DNA from: Siphonodentalium dalli
Taxonomy: Eukaryota; Mollusca; Scaphopoda; Gadilida; Siphonodentaliidae
Assembly (NCBI GenBank): GCA_032622095.1
Contig: CP136061.1
Coordinates: 4,706,505 to 4,770,504, forward strand
DNA: 64,000 nucleotides
Reading direction: 5' to 3'
Shown here: piece by piece, positions 35,806 to 48,018 of the stretch
Numbering within the stretch: the stretch's first letter is position 1
How the letters are laid out: each line of letters begins with the position of its first letter
The notes under the pieces: generated by a model
The model's database searches: none
The model's input: only the letters and a program-made list of their open reading frames with translations
What the model was told of the DNA's origin: nothing
Made by a program: the position numbers and the translations under genes

Positions 35806-36310
35806 TTTAAAGCGACTCCCATGAATCAAAAAGGCAAACAGCTCATTTTCCCTTTTAGGTTACACTGGTGTAAATGTTTTCTATAGGCCTCAGTGCTAAC
35901 GTTTTAGCGTATACTGTTGAAAAAATATAAACATTGGGTCCAAAATTTTCTTTAAATCTGAAAAATTGACATTTTGGGAAATTTTTTGCACAAAAAAATC
36001 AAGTATGTCAGGCAGGGAATTCACCTTTAAATCTTGTGTTTTCCTAACTAGTGTCAGAACCGCATAAAAAAATACTGTCATATTTTAGACCACACCAAAA
36101 AATTCAAACTTCACTACAGAGGGTTAATTCCTGTGCCAATGGCTATTTTACCAGTGGGAAACCATAGGGAAGAGGCGTGATGATTTTTTCATGCAAAAAG
36201 CACACAAGGCTATTGACCAATCAGGGCCCAGTGTCTATTTTATTCTCTCCTATATATTCCTCCCGCATCCGCTAGAGGTCAATCCGAACCTTATTTACAG
36301 CAGTGTAATC
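35806..36310. mobile_element. MITE-like element, copy 2
   Basis: It begins AAAGCGACTCCCATGAATCA and TTTAGGTTACACTGGTGTAA, and ends TTATTTACAGCAGTGTAATC, where the terminal inverted repeat is damaged. It is nearly identical to 34530-34975 apart from small indels and one segment of about 50 bp. Confidence 0.8.
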
Positions 36311-38100
36311 ATTAGATGCCACCGGCGTTAACGCGTCAACGCCTTCGTTCATCGGAGTATTTTTAATGTTAGCGAATAACAATTTATTTGCCCGTGCATC
36401 AAAGCCATAATGCCATGTTCTAACAACCCATTCATTCACGTTCAGCATGGTAGCTTAATACTGAGAAAAGAATGTAATTATAAAGTCGTCCGTGGAGTTG
36501 CTCCATACGTGTACACCAGCCGCTTCAGTGGACTCAGCATGAGTCCATATTTAATGTCCTATAGCTTTATATGGACAGTATTTATGGTAAACAATTTCGT
36601 TCAACATAATATAAATGTTTGGATGCAGTACTAGTAAACATTCCTTTCACTGATACCATGTGTGCGCCTACGTATAAAATTATCACCCCTATGTACGTGG
36701 TATCGCCAAACAAGAGGGTTTCACCAAACCAGACCATGCGGTTGTGATGATCTCCCAGTTAAATGGGGATATCCACTATTCGAAACATAAGTTCGCAATG
36801 CGGAGTGTTTCCTAAATGGGATAGCGACCATACATGTAATTTGATCTCACTCCAATACATTTAATAGCAATTCCGACTCAATTGCGTTAGGTAGTTTGTT
36901 TGAAACATAACTATAGGTCATAGTCTAAGCGGTACTGGGGGTAGGTGTTGCACATCGGGGAAAGTTGTGCGACCACCATTGTTATATGGGAAAATTACTC
37001 TAGTTTTGGAATTCAGAGGGCGCCGAACCGAAACAGGTGACACAATATCGATTTTTGCTATGTTTCATATGGCATCCTACCGCAAACATAGACATGATTT
37101 CAGTGATTGACTGTCAATAGACAACTGGCTAACCGGGCAACAGAATAGGAACCAATGAACACATCTTTATGGAGCAAGTGTTGACACTTCATCAGATTAG
37201 ACATTGTTTTGTTTTGGATTTTGTTCTGATTTTACGACGTCGTGGCAAAGACGGTAACGTTACGCGTCAAAAACCCATAACGATTCAGATAAAGTGTCGT
37301 GCATCAACTCCATTAAAATATAGTTTATGTGACCAATTCTTCAACATTATATAACTTTAAAACTGGTAGGATATTCCCTAAAAAATAGTGTTCAAATCAA
37401 TATTATATCTTTCCAACTGGCGATATAATTGACAAAAAACTTAACCATGACTCCAAGTTTCATAAGTATCCAAATAGAGGGGTACATGTAGGTTGTATCC
37501 AAGAATAAATTTACCGTGCACAGTTTATGGTAACATAATGTGCAAAACCCTCCAGAGACCCAGAAAATATAAGATCTAGGTAAAATCTCAAATTAGGAAG
37601 TTATAAAATCCAAGATTGCGTCCAATATGGCCGCCATTTTTGTTATTGACACTCTGCATATGCATAACAGGTATTTGAGATGGACCAACGCATCGTCAAT
37701 GCTTTATACGTTACGGTATTTTGCATACACTCTGCCTTGTAATATGTATAAGGCATTTATTTGCACAAAAGTGATTTCAAAATGGCGTCCAAAATAATAC
37801 AAAAGATAAAACGATCATCTGAGTTTCAAAAACATGTTCATTTTAAGCGTGTGTAGCTAATTCGTTCGTGTCTATATATGTGATCCAAATTCAATAAAAA
37901 CTATAGGTACTAAGTTAATAAATATTCAAGAATTGCTCGAAGAAGCGACATCAGGCAATGTCAAATTGCCACAATAGGACCGATATCCAACCTGACATTC
38001 ATTTGCGGCAAACTAGTCTAATGTCTGCTGCACCATACGACTACTGACTTCCGCAATAGTATAACACAAATGGAAACCACAATTAGTCGGATTCCTTATG
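36311..38100. other. No recognised gene
   Basis: Non-coding AT-rich sequence. 37610-37660 and 37780-37800 contain ATGGCCGCC/AAAATGGCGTCC stretches similar to the interior of the element at 15129-16770, suggesting an old related repeat. Confidence 0.5.
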
Positions 38101-39060
38101 TCGACAAAAATGGTCGCGCGTTTTCGGAATGTTAAAAGCGATATGAGAACAGTTTCTATACCACCCGTGTGTCTATTTTCAGAATCTACATGTTTCCAGC
38201 TTGATATTTTAGTGGAAACAGGTTTGTGTGAGGCTTTTGTTTTTGTACCCCTCTATTTTTTCCCGTCCACCTGGTAATAAAAACATGCTATTACGCATGG
38301 CAAGTTCGGTAAGTGGCTTTCTTTGTTCTTGGAAATCTAATAACATGAGGCGATCTTGCCAAAAATTACTTAATTACATATCTTAATGTGGAATTTTATC
38401 AAAAATCATCAGACGAATTGCATTTATGACTTCAATTTTCTTTCCCAAATATTAAGGTATATTCTTAAAATCAGCAATATCACATATCGACAAACAAGAA
38501 CAATCTATAAGGATATCTTGATCATATGCCACCAACAAAACTGCGATACATCGATTATTGATAAAGATATCGCAGAAAAGCTAACCCTACCACACCCTCG
38601 CTGATTTCACAAGTCAGATTCCTTTGGTCGATAACAACGGTCGCACCATTTCGGATTGTATAAGACAACATTCGAACGGTTAAATTATCAATAGCGTTAC
38701 TACTTTCAGAGTTTACCTGTGTCCAGTTGAAATTGTATTGGAAAAAAGAGTTTTTGGACTGTTTTAAGAATTTAAAGAGCGTTTTCTTATTATACAAATA
38801 GTAATCCTCATAACTAACCTTCTGGTGGACTGTGCGAGTTGAAATTAACAAAAGTATCAAATATGGCGGTCTATTTTCAGAGTCTACTTGTTTTCAGTCT
38901 GATATTTTTGTGCAAACAAATTGTTTCGACGGTTTTTAAAAAACTTTAAAGAGCGTTTCCTGATTATACATATATTAACTAACACGACTAGCCTTTTCAT
39001 GAATTGTGCAAGTTGAAATTGTGCACATATGTCAAGTGTGACTCTGAAATGTATTTTTGA
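38100..39060. repeat. Three degenerate tandem segments
   Basis: Segments around 38175, 38705 and 38875 share a TATTTTCAGAGTCTAC-like start, TTTCAG...TTGAAAT, a GACTGTTTTAAGAATTTAAA-like stretch, AAAGAGCGTTT and TTATACA, and end with GTGCAAGTTGAAATT. Diverged and non-coding. Confidence 0.6.
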
Positions 39061-39512
39061 GAATGGTGTCGTCAGATAAGTCTCCGCTGGTACAGTACTA
39101 CAGTTGCGAACAAAACTAACGTTGGTCCCTAGAGAGTTTGACAATTTACTCAACTGTTCACAGTGGTGGAACTTAATGGCTATCATATATGCATGGCTCT
39201 TACATGTAATCTACCGTAACTACATGTGATTTACATGATTAACATGCAATATAGTCAGACCACCAGATACAGTAGTATGTATGTGGCTCATAACAATGGT
39301 ATACATCACAACCACGTGCGTCAGTGATAATGTCCACTATTATACAAATGCAATGTCGTTGTAAAATTGATTGATGGTGTTTTTTCATTAATTGACAAAT
39401 CTAATGTTTATTGCCAGGACAAAGTACCGCATAATACGGAGATGTGTGCTAACAAATCTGGGAGTCATATTTATGTAAGTGTCAGTCAAAACTTTCAGGA
39501 AATGAGAATATT

Positions 39513-42005
39513 TTGTTTTATTTCGTGACCACGAAATACTAATTCGTCGCCACGGAAATAACTAATTCGTGGCAACGAAATAACAAATTCGTGGCCATGA
39601 AATAACTAATTCGTGTTCACGAAATAAATAGTTCGTGGCCACGATATAACTAATTTTGATATACGATACCATTGTTGTGATGGAAGCGAATATAGATGAT
39701 ATGGTCTTAGTTGAGCCACGGCGATTTGATATAAAGGGTGTTGTAGGGTGGCCCCAGTCGACATAAATTTCGACTCAGTATATCATTCCTTGTTTTGATT
39801 GGAAGCGGTACCAGAAACCGCTAACCCCGATTGGCTAACCGATAACAGCTGCGCTTGTCCCGTAAAAATAGCTCAGGTGCCATCAAAAACACGTGTGTAT
39901 ATTGATCTAAATTTAAATACTGGGCGGAACAAAGAGACGCCATATTTTAATTTGAGCATGCGCACACATTGACCAATAAGCTTCCTGTTTAAAATATTTT
40001 TTTTAAAGAAAGACATTTAGGCAAAAAAAAAAAAAAAGGTTTTGGTTCTCAGGCCCCGCCGCATTGAATAAAAAGGGCCGCATTAGGCCTTTTTATTGCA
40101 ATGCCTGATGTTACGACAAAAAAAACATAAGAAAAACAAAATTTGAAAAAAAATAAAAATTGTGTTTGTGGATTTTATCAACATGTCCATAGCAGATTTG
40201 TGTTGAATATTAGTGTGCATTGAGCTCTAACATGTAATGTGTTTAAAAGTGACTTGCAGGCTTACAACATGACGTAGGTGACTGCAATTAAGAAAATGAT
40301 TAGCTGATCCTCATGCTCTTCTTACAATTAGTCATTGTGAACAACTTACACTAATTGTAACTTTATACAATTGAAAGGCACATGACTAAATTCAGGATCA
40401 CATATTAGAATGGGGAGGTATCAGTGTTTTGACAACAATAAAAGTAGTTAATGTCAGGGGCATTATATATTGTTAGGTAATCCCAGTCAAACACTGGTAG
40501 TAGTACTATGTCATTTTTATATAAGACTAAATGAGTTTATATGCATAACAGTTCCCTCTACCTTTCTGGTTATAACTAGACAGAGGAAGTTATCTGTGTA
40601 CATGCTTACTATGCGCAGAAAACAATAAAAAATAAAACTAAAACCCTCCCTCCCTCATTGATTGGAAGAACAAAATTGCCCGAGAACCAAAACACTTTTT
40701 GTTTGCCTTATTCATCGTAAAACACGTTTTCGACGCATTTATTAATCTCATCACAATAGGAAAATAAGTGTTACAGTGGACAAAGACCGACACGATGTGT
40801 TATTGAAGTGTTTTTCGTCTATCTTGAAGTTGAAAGAGACAGTTATTTCAGAGTTGAAAACTGAACAATTACAAGCACGCATTGCTTTCTGTTCTCCGTT
40901 TACAAACATTGATTGACGCTCATAAATTATTCCTTATTTGGAATGTCTGCGACATCAGTATGACGTCACGATATTGGGGGAAGCCCATTGTTCTGGAAAT
41001 GGTTTTTTTACAGGAATTCGTGTCGATGTAATATTATAATTATTACGGAGATGTTTACGTCGACTGGGGTGGCCCGTAAAACAAATTAAGTAATCACCCC
41101 TTTCACCAACCCGATCCAAAGTTGCCGCCGTCCTGATTGTAGGTTACATAGGCACCCACGACATTCAGTATATCTTGGGGTCACCCTACAACACCAATTA
41201 TACCACATAAAACAGTTAAGGGGGCGAGAAATTGTATAGGTGTCATATTTGTGCCCATCTGGGGTGGCTCTTTTGGATCGGGGATGGTGAAAGCGGGTTA
41301 ACATTTAGTTTGTATCAGGGGCCACCCTACAACACACTGTATTCGACCTAAAATGGGGGGGGGGGTGCATGGTACCACATATGGACCACTCTGATCAGTT
41401 ATCATTTTCGCTCGAATGGGGCTGAAGGTGTGAAAAATTAGCTTGCTTTGTGAACCACAGTACAACACCATTTATTTGATCTATATCGTTCAAGTGACCG
41501 AGAAATAATGTGTAGCCCATTTGACCCCTTCTGAGCGGCGACCATTTTGGATCGCGCGGGTATGATTGAAAGGGTGAATATGTATAAGCTTGTTTTGGGC
41601 CCACCCTACAAATCCCCTTATCTGACTTAAATCGGCCAACTTGCCGAGAGTAATGGCATTCCCATTCGATCTCTTGTGGAAAAACTAATGAATATTCATT
41701 TTTGTCTTGGAGCCACCCGACATGTGTTTCCCCGTTCTCTCTAGGCTAGTTTATATTGGACATCCATATTCCCATAGAGCCCGGGTCACACGCCATAATG
41801 GGTTTATATTAGCTTCTCTGCGACCGTACGCATTGTTTCTAAAACATCATCAAGTTAGTGTAACCATACCGTAAAGGTATCTGGATATATGCAAAGGTCA
41901 ATCAGTTATTTCGTGGCCACGAATTAGTATTTCGTGACCACTTATTAGTTATTTCTTGGCCACGAATTAGTATTTTGTGGCCACCATATTAGTTATTTCG
42001 TGGCC
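39513..42005. mobile_element. Foldback-like element with minisatellite inverted repeats
   Basis: The left end (39513-39655) has about six units of roughly 24 bp around TAACTAATTCGTGGCCACGA. The right end (41905-42005) has four to five units of the same motif reading the other way (TTTCGTGGCCACGAATTAGT). CGTGGCCACG is itself palindromic. The terminal inverted repeats are thus built from tandem sub-repeats, as in foldback transposons. The 2.2-kb interior contains no transposase-like frame; at 41090-41720 it holds four degenerate units of about 140 bp with ACCCTACAACAC. Confidence 0.7.
41090..41720. repeat. ~140-bp degenerate tandem repeat
   Basis: Units are marked by CACCCTACAACACCAATTAT at 41180 and related words at about 41322, 41457 and 41601, with CCATTTTGGATC or CTTTTGGATC segments. 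It lies inside the foldback-like element. Confidence 0.7.
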
Positions 42006-42010
42006 TAACC

Positions 42011-43374
42011 CAGCCACTGTAGCTTATGGATAATTCTGTTTTAGTATTAAATTTGGAGAAACCCAACCAGCACCAATGTAACTACAACAACTCATCTATG
42101 CCAATGATATGTTTAGCCAAATAGATGTGCATAGGGTGGTATTGTTTAAAAATGTTAAACAATGTTATCATGTCCATGTGTATTGCTAATTTTAAATTAT
42201 GTTCATCTGATGATATAGAAAACACTTTCGCCGTCAACTCGATACCTCCCCCGGGAAACATGTTTCGCATACTAAATTAACATCTCAGTCAACATAACAA
42301 ATCGCTCCCTAAAATACTTTGCCACGAGAATAAAAATAAATTGTCAGTATAAATAGGCAAGACATCTCTGGACACTCTCTAAGAGATAATTTATTTATAA
42401 GAAGATATATATGTGCATTATGTTATTGGTCTTATATATAGTACAACACAGTGAGATACAATTGACACAGTGCGGGGACAATACTGTGTCGAAGAACATA
42501 GTTAAGGGGACCCTTCCATCATCCTTCATAATGTACCATGACTCCATCTGTTGTGAACAAACATTCGGCTTAATGGATCGTTCTCCTCCAATAATATACT
42601 TGACTTGAACCGATCAATACTATGGGCCATGGTATTTCTCCGTAAATGAGATTGTGTCTATAGTTAGATGATATTGGTTATGTTCAAATGGTGACACAGA
42701 TATGAAACTGTACATGTTTGTGCCCCATGGGCAAATGATCATTATAAGATTGAGAAACTTAGTCTAAGAAATTACCAGGAATTCACTGGAAATTGCAATT
42801 ATAGCTTAAAGGTCGTAATTCAACGTTTGCGTTTCCGATACAGTTGATACCCAAATGTGAAACTTGAGATATACATGCTCGTCAAAGTGAACCAGATGTC
42901 TTATTTAAGGTTAGCAACGGTTGCTAATCAAATACCACACTTGTGTACTAATCATTTATTTGTATTGCCTTAATTTAGTCGGTGTCTAATCACATATGGT
43001 GCTGGTTTTGTTAAAAGTTGGGCACATGCATGTCTAAAACTATATATGCAGCCATGTTCTGCATAGGCCACTGATCATTATAAGATCGGGAGACTTTGCC
43101 ACCGGTCCAGATAGCTCATTAGTAACGGTTACTACGTACCTACTCGGAATGTAGGAACATGCAACCATGATTCATACCTATTTTACTAATTAAGCTCTAC
43201 TTTAGTGGAAATTCGAATTTACTGGATTTTCACAGCTATACACGAAGTGTGGAGATAAACTGTGGTCAGAATATTGATGGTGAATGTTGGGTTTTAGTCG
43301 CTGCACTGAAGTTGGACAAATGTAACTGGCGTGGGAAGCGTGAACGCAAACCCTATATATACCGCAATAGTAAA
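42011..43374. other. No recognised gene
   Basis: Two weakly related stretches, GATCATTATAAGATTGAGAAACTT (42737, cited in parts: GATCATTATAAGAT) and GATCATTATAAGATCGGGAG (43072), suggest a decayed tandem pair. Otherwise unassigned. Confidence 0.45.
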
Positions 43375-44065
43375 GTTTTATGGTTTATGCCATTATGGCA
43401 AAGGAGATGTCAAGGCCTAGTAACTACTTACTGGGTGGACAGCACCACACCGACCCGCCGGACTAGCAGGAAAATACTAGTATGAGGGATCGACTGGTAA
43501 CCGAGAGTGACCCCTCGGCTATCTACATGTCAACAAAGGATACAGGATAGTATAACGGCCGATCATTCTGTCGTCATATATGAAAATTTTCACGTGATAT
43601 GTGTACAAAACAAATGTATGCATAACATGACGGAAAAGGAACATAGCACCAAGATTTATTAGGGATATGGGAATATCTTATTGTTATGCTGTCCAAATTG
43701 TAGTACAGGTACATGTTACCCCGTACATCGTGATATGAAATTTATGAGGCATGATTCGGGAAGTGATTTAGTTGACGCTCTTCATTTTGCATCAAGTTAT
43801 GGTATTGTGTTATTAGTAGCTGTGTAGCTTAAAAATTATAATTTTTTATCTCATCCACTAAGCTATAATATTTTATAGTGTATATAGTAGTCCCTGAGTT
43901 CCCGCTAATGAGGGGAGCTGGCTATACTAACATAGGGTGATAACAGTCAATGATAAATAGTAGTCAACAATAGGTACAGATATATATATGGTTTATTGTT
44001 TAAATAAAAGTAAAAATACAGTGATTCTGATCTGTGAATGTCGCTAAGCATTTTGAGAGCGCACA

Positions 44066-44335
44066 GTGAAATGTTTCAGAGAAAGATTTACTACGACCAG
44101 GCCGAAATATGTCACAATTACAAAGTTTGGTATGCCAGAAAATAACAGTAGGCTACGGTGGTCATCGGAAGCGCCCATGAGTTGTATAATGAACGAAATG
44201 AGTCCATTATTATATGATATGGTTTCGACGAGTAAGCGCCTGACCCTAGGTCCTCATGACTCGTCACGAAAAGGTGATTACGACCAGTCACCTTCCCGTC
44301 CACCAAGCCCAAAAACAGGCCAAAATCAACTCTAA
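44066..44335 (+). other. 89-codon open frame, unknown, coding status doubtful
   Basis: An ATG-initiated frame with a serine/proline-rich end (SPSRPPSPKTGQNQL). It is duplicated identically at 49424-49693 and enters the start of copy 3. Identity between copies only reflects the recent duplication, so it gives no evidence of selection. A 64-codon frame runs opposite. No homology was recognised. Confidence 0.2.
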
Positions 44336-46201
44336 GCTGAGGACAACCAGATCAGAATATTAAGAAAAACGCGCGCGATATCAGTGCACTGCACGCGATG
44401 TAGACCGATGCGCGATTAAAAAACAGACGTAATACACATACATAAATATAATTAAATAAAGTGAAGTCAGTGAAGTGGAGATATTTTTTACATGTAGTCA
44501 TTGTGCCATCATGGGCGAAGATATGGGTGGGCAATATGTCTATGACAAGACCATTATTAGAGTGGTGGTAATCAAGTAACAACATATGTCGTAACACGTG
44601 GTTATGTTATGAAAATCAGAACGGGGGGGGGTGTAAAGGGCAGTCAATCAAATCATTTGTTATATTTAGAAGCCAGTGGTGTACATGTAAACAATTAACT
44701 GTAACAGTAATGCCGATGGTATGACCATTATTGGAGTGGTGGTAACGAAGTAAGGATATATGTCGTAAACGTGGCTATACACTGTCGCGGTAATGTTGTA
44801 AAATCCTGAATGGGGCGGGGGGGGGGGGGGGGGGGGGGTTGTAGCCAACCAGATATCTAAGTTGGCAATTTGGTACCAGTTTATATGGTATGGAATTACA
44901 ATTATTGATCAGATATGGATATGCAACAATAATATATACATGTTATTAAACGCAACTATACTGTCACGAAAAGCTTAAGTATATACACATAACTATACAG
45001 TGGGGATAAGGGTGGGATGGGTTATGGAAGGGCCGTGGATTAGTATTGATTTCCATGTAATTTGCGTTGAATGCGGTGCACATTCAATCAAATGGTCTCT
45101 CATCAAATGTTAATAATAACTATATTTAGTTACTTAGGTTTACTCGTTTAATAGAACCGATGTAGACGAGGGTATCTCATATATGAATGAAATTTAAGTG
45201 TAAATTGCGATATTGAATAAATCTAATTCTAAGTTACCTTATGTGAATGCATGCCATAGTATTATATAGACAATGTAGATTCCGTCATCCCTGTCATTCG
45301 AATTATTTCTGTGTATCTATCTTATATACATGTGCACAATATTCAGAAATCAACGAACACACGCAGCCCAACTCCGCGGATCCATGGCAGCAAATGATTT
45401 CAAACGATACTTGTTGACGCACGTAATGACGTAGTTAAACGTAAAGCAAGTCGCGCGATTGAATGACGTCATAGTCAACAGGTGCTTGGCGTGGCAGGGC
45501 TGTATACATATGCCTGTGGGGAGGGGGATCATAGGGGGCTTCAGCAAGGATAGATATCCATGATTGATAGAATTTGTCTGGTCAACAGTACTATTGTGCA
45601 TGCATGGCATTAAATGCATGGTACCATGACTGTACTGTCGTGGTAATAGTTATGAAACGGGAGGGGTAGCTAAAATTTCTTTATAATCTGATAGGTATCA
45701 TGACGTTTAGATCATGATTGATATAAAATATTATCGTTTCAACAGTAATATTATGCATGTATGGCATAGCAAGGTACCATGACTGAACTGTCGTGGTACG
45801 AGTTATGAAACAGGAGGGGGTAGCTAAAATTTCCACACCAGTCCTGACTCAAACACCAAACCAAGGAATAGTAATTGATGTCATGATGAGTGTAGACACG
45901 AAAGTAAGCAAAGAAATGTTTAAAATTTGAACATGTCATGTGCCGTGAATATATCATAGAAAGCTTGTTAAAGGTATATGAAACGCGGACAGTGGGTAAT
46001 ATCCGGGTGGGGTGGGGGTGGCTGTGGATATAGTATCGTTAATTAGATGATAATAATAGTCAACAGTTTCTTATTGGAACAGGGTAATATATATATATTT
46101 GAAATAGGCAATATATTATATAGAGTAATGAAACAATTTTTTAAATGTACAGTATATATAAAATAGGTTGTCGTTTGTTGGAACCCCCCCCCCCCCCCGC
46201 C

Positions 46202-46350
46202 CCCGTGGTCCAGTCGGCCCCCATACGCAGCGGGACTATATATCTAGGCGAAATCAAGACCCGCGCGGTCTTTCCTCCACCCTTAAAATTGACAATGTCG
46301 TGCGTGGCCCAGTGGCTAGAACGACTATGAATCCTAATAAAGCAAATACA
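46202..46350 (+). mobile_element. SINE-like copy (head deleted)
   Basis: It has GTGGTCCAGTCGG joined directly to CCCCCATACGCAGCGGGAC, so about 58 bp of the head found in the next two copies is missing. The tail, with TTTCCTCCACCCTTAAAATT, CAATGTCG and CCTAATAAAGC, is homologous to the SINE at 3139-3446. Confidence 0.75.
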
Positions 46351-46998
46351 ATGTTGTTTGTGAATAGGTATTAATAGGTTATCGTTAACAAAACAACTTT
46401 TTCAATGTATATATAGAATAGGTTGTCGTTTGTAAATAGGCATTAATATATTGTTAATATAACGTGTTACAACCAAAATTAATTTCTTTATAATCTGATA
46501 GGTATCATGACGCTTAGATCATGATTGATATAAAATATTATCGTTTCAACAGTAATATTATGCATAGCATGCATGGTACCATGACTGTACTGTCATGGTA
46601 CGAGTTATGAAACAGGAGGGGGTAGCTAAAATTTCCACACCAGTCCTGACTCAAACACCAAACCAAGGAATAGTAATTGATGTCACGATGAGTATAGACA
46701 CGAAAGTCAGCAAAGAAATGTTTATAATTTGAACATGTCATGTGCCGTGAATATATCATAGAAAGCTTTTTTAAAGTATATGAAACGCGGACAGTGGGTA
46801 ATACCCGGGTGGGGTGGGGGTGGTTGTGGATATAGTATCGTAAATTAGATAATCATAGTCAACAGTTTCTTATTGGAACAGGGTAATATATAGATATTTG
46901 AAATAGGCAATATAATTATAGAGTAATGAAACAATTTTTTAAATGTATATATAAAACAGGTTGTCGTTTGTTGGAGTTCCCCCCACCCCCCCCCCCCC

Positions 46999-47190
46999 GT
47001 GGTCCAGTCGGTATATTGCTGAGCAAGTTTGTGAGTTGCTTTCCGGGGATCGGCGGCCCCCATACGCAGCGGGACTATATATCTAGGCGAAATCAAGACC
47101 CGCGCGGTCTTTCCTCCACCCTTAAAATTGACAATGTCGCGCGTGGCCCAGTGGCTAGAACGACTATGAATCCTAATAAAGCAAATACAA
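46999..47190 (+). mobile_element. SINE-like copy with tRNA-like head
   Basis: It starts GTGGTCCAGTCGGTATATTG, an A-box-like tRNA head. It continues through CTTTCCGGGGATCGGCGG, where a B box would be expected but is weak. It ends with the shared tail TTTCCTCCACCCTTAAAATT...CCTAATAAAGCAAATA. The head is unrelated to that of the 3139-3446 SINE. Confidence 0.75.
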
Positions 47191-47826
47191 TGTTGTTTGT
47201 GAATAGGTATTAATAGGTTATCGTTAACAAAACAACTTTTCCAATGTATATATAGAATAGGTTGTCGTTTGTAAATAGGCATTAATATATTGTTAATATA
47301 ACGTGTTACAACCACAATTAATTTCTTTATAATCTGATAGGTATCATGACGCTTAGATCATGATTGATATAAAATATTATCGTTTCAACAGTAATATTAT
47401 GCATAGCATGCATGGTACCATGACTGTACTGTCATGGTACGAGTTATGAAACAGGAGGGGGTAGCTAAAATTTCCACACCAGTCCTGACTCAAATACCAA
47501 ACCAAGGAATAGTAATTGATGTCACGATGAGTATAGACACGAAAGTCAGCTAAGAAATGTTTATAATTTGAACATGTCATGTGCCGTGAATATATCATAG
47601 AAAGCTTTTTAAAAGTATATGAAACGCGGACAGTGGGTAATACCCGGGTGGGGTGGGGGTGGTTGTGGATATAGTATCGTAAATTAGATAATCATAGTCA
47701 ACAGTTTCTTATTGGAACAGGGTAATATATAGATATGTGAAATAGGCAATATATAGAGTAATGAAACAATTTTTTAAATGTATATATAAAATAGGTTGTC
47801 GTTTGTTGGAGTTCCTCCCCCCCCCC

Positions 47827-48018
47827 GTGGTCCAGTCGGTAGATTGCTTGGCAAGTTTGTGAATTGCTTTCCGGGGATCGGCGGCCCCCCATACGGAGCG
47901 GGACTATATATCTAGGCGAAATCAAGACCCGCGCGGTCTTTCCTCCACCCTTAAAATTGACAATGTCGCGCGTGGCCCAGTGGCCGGAACGACTATGAAC
48001 CACAATAAAGCAAACACA
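47827..48018 (+). mobile_element. SINE-like copy with tRNA-like head
   Basis: Same structure as 46999-47190, with small differences (CAGTGGCCGGAACGAC for CAGTGGCTAGAACGAC). Confidence 0.75.

Noticed and set aside
44066..44335. A conserved 89-residue host protein, because it is identical in copies 1 and 2
   Set aside because: Identity extends through all non-coding sequence of the 5.36-kb unit, so it is due to recent duplication and not selection.
46168..47213. Proline-rich frames across C homopolymers and the SINE
   Set aside because: They depend on poly-C length, which differs between copies, and read through SINE sequence.
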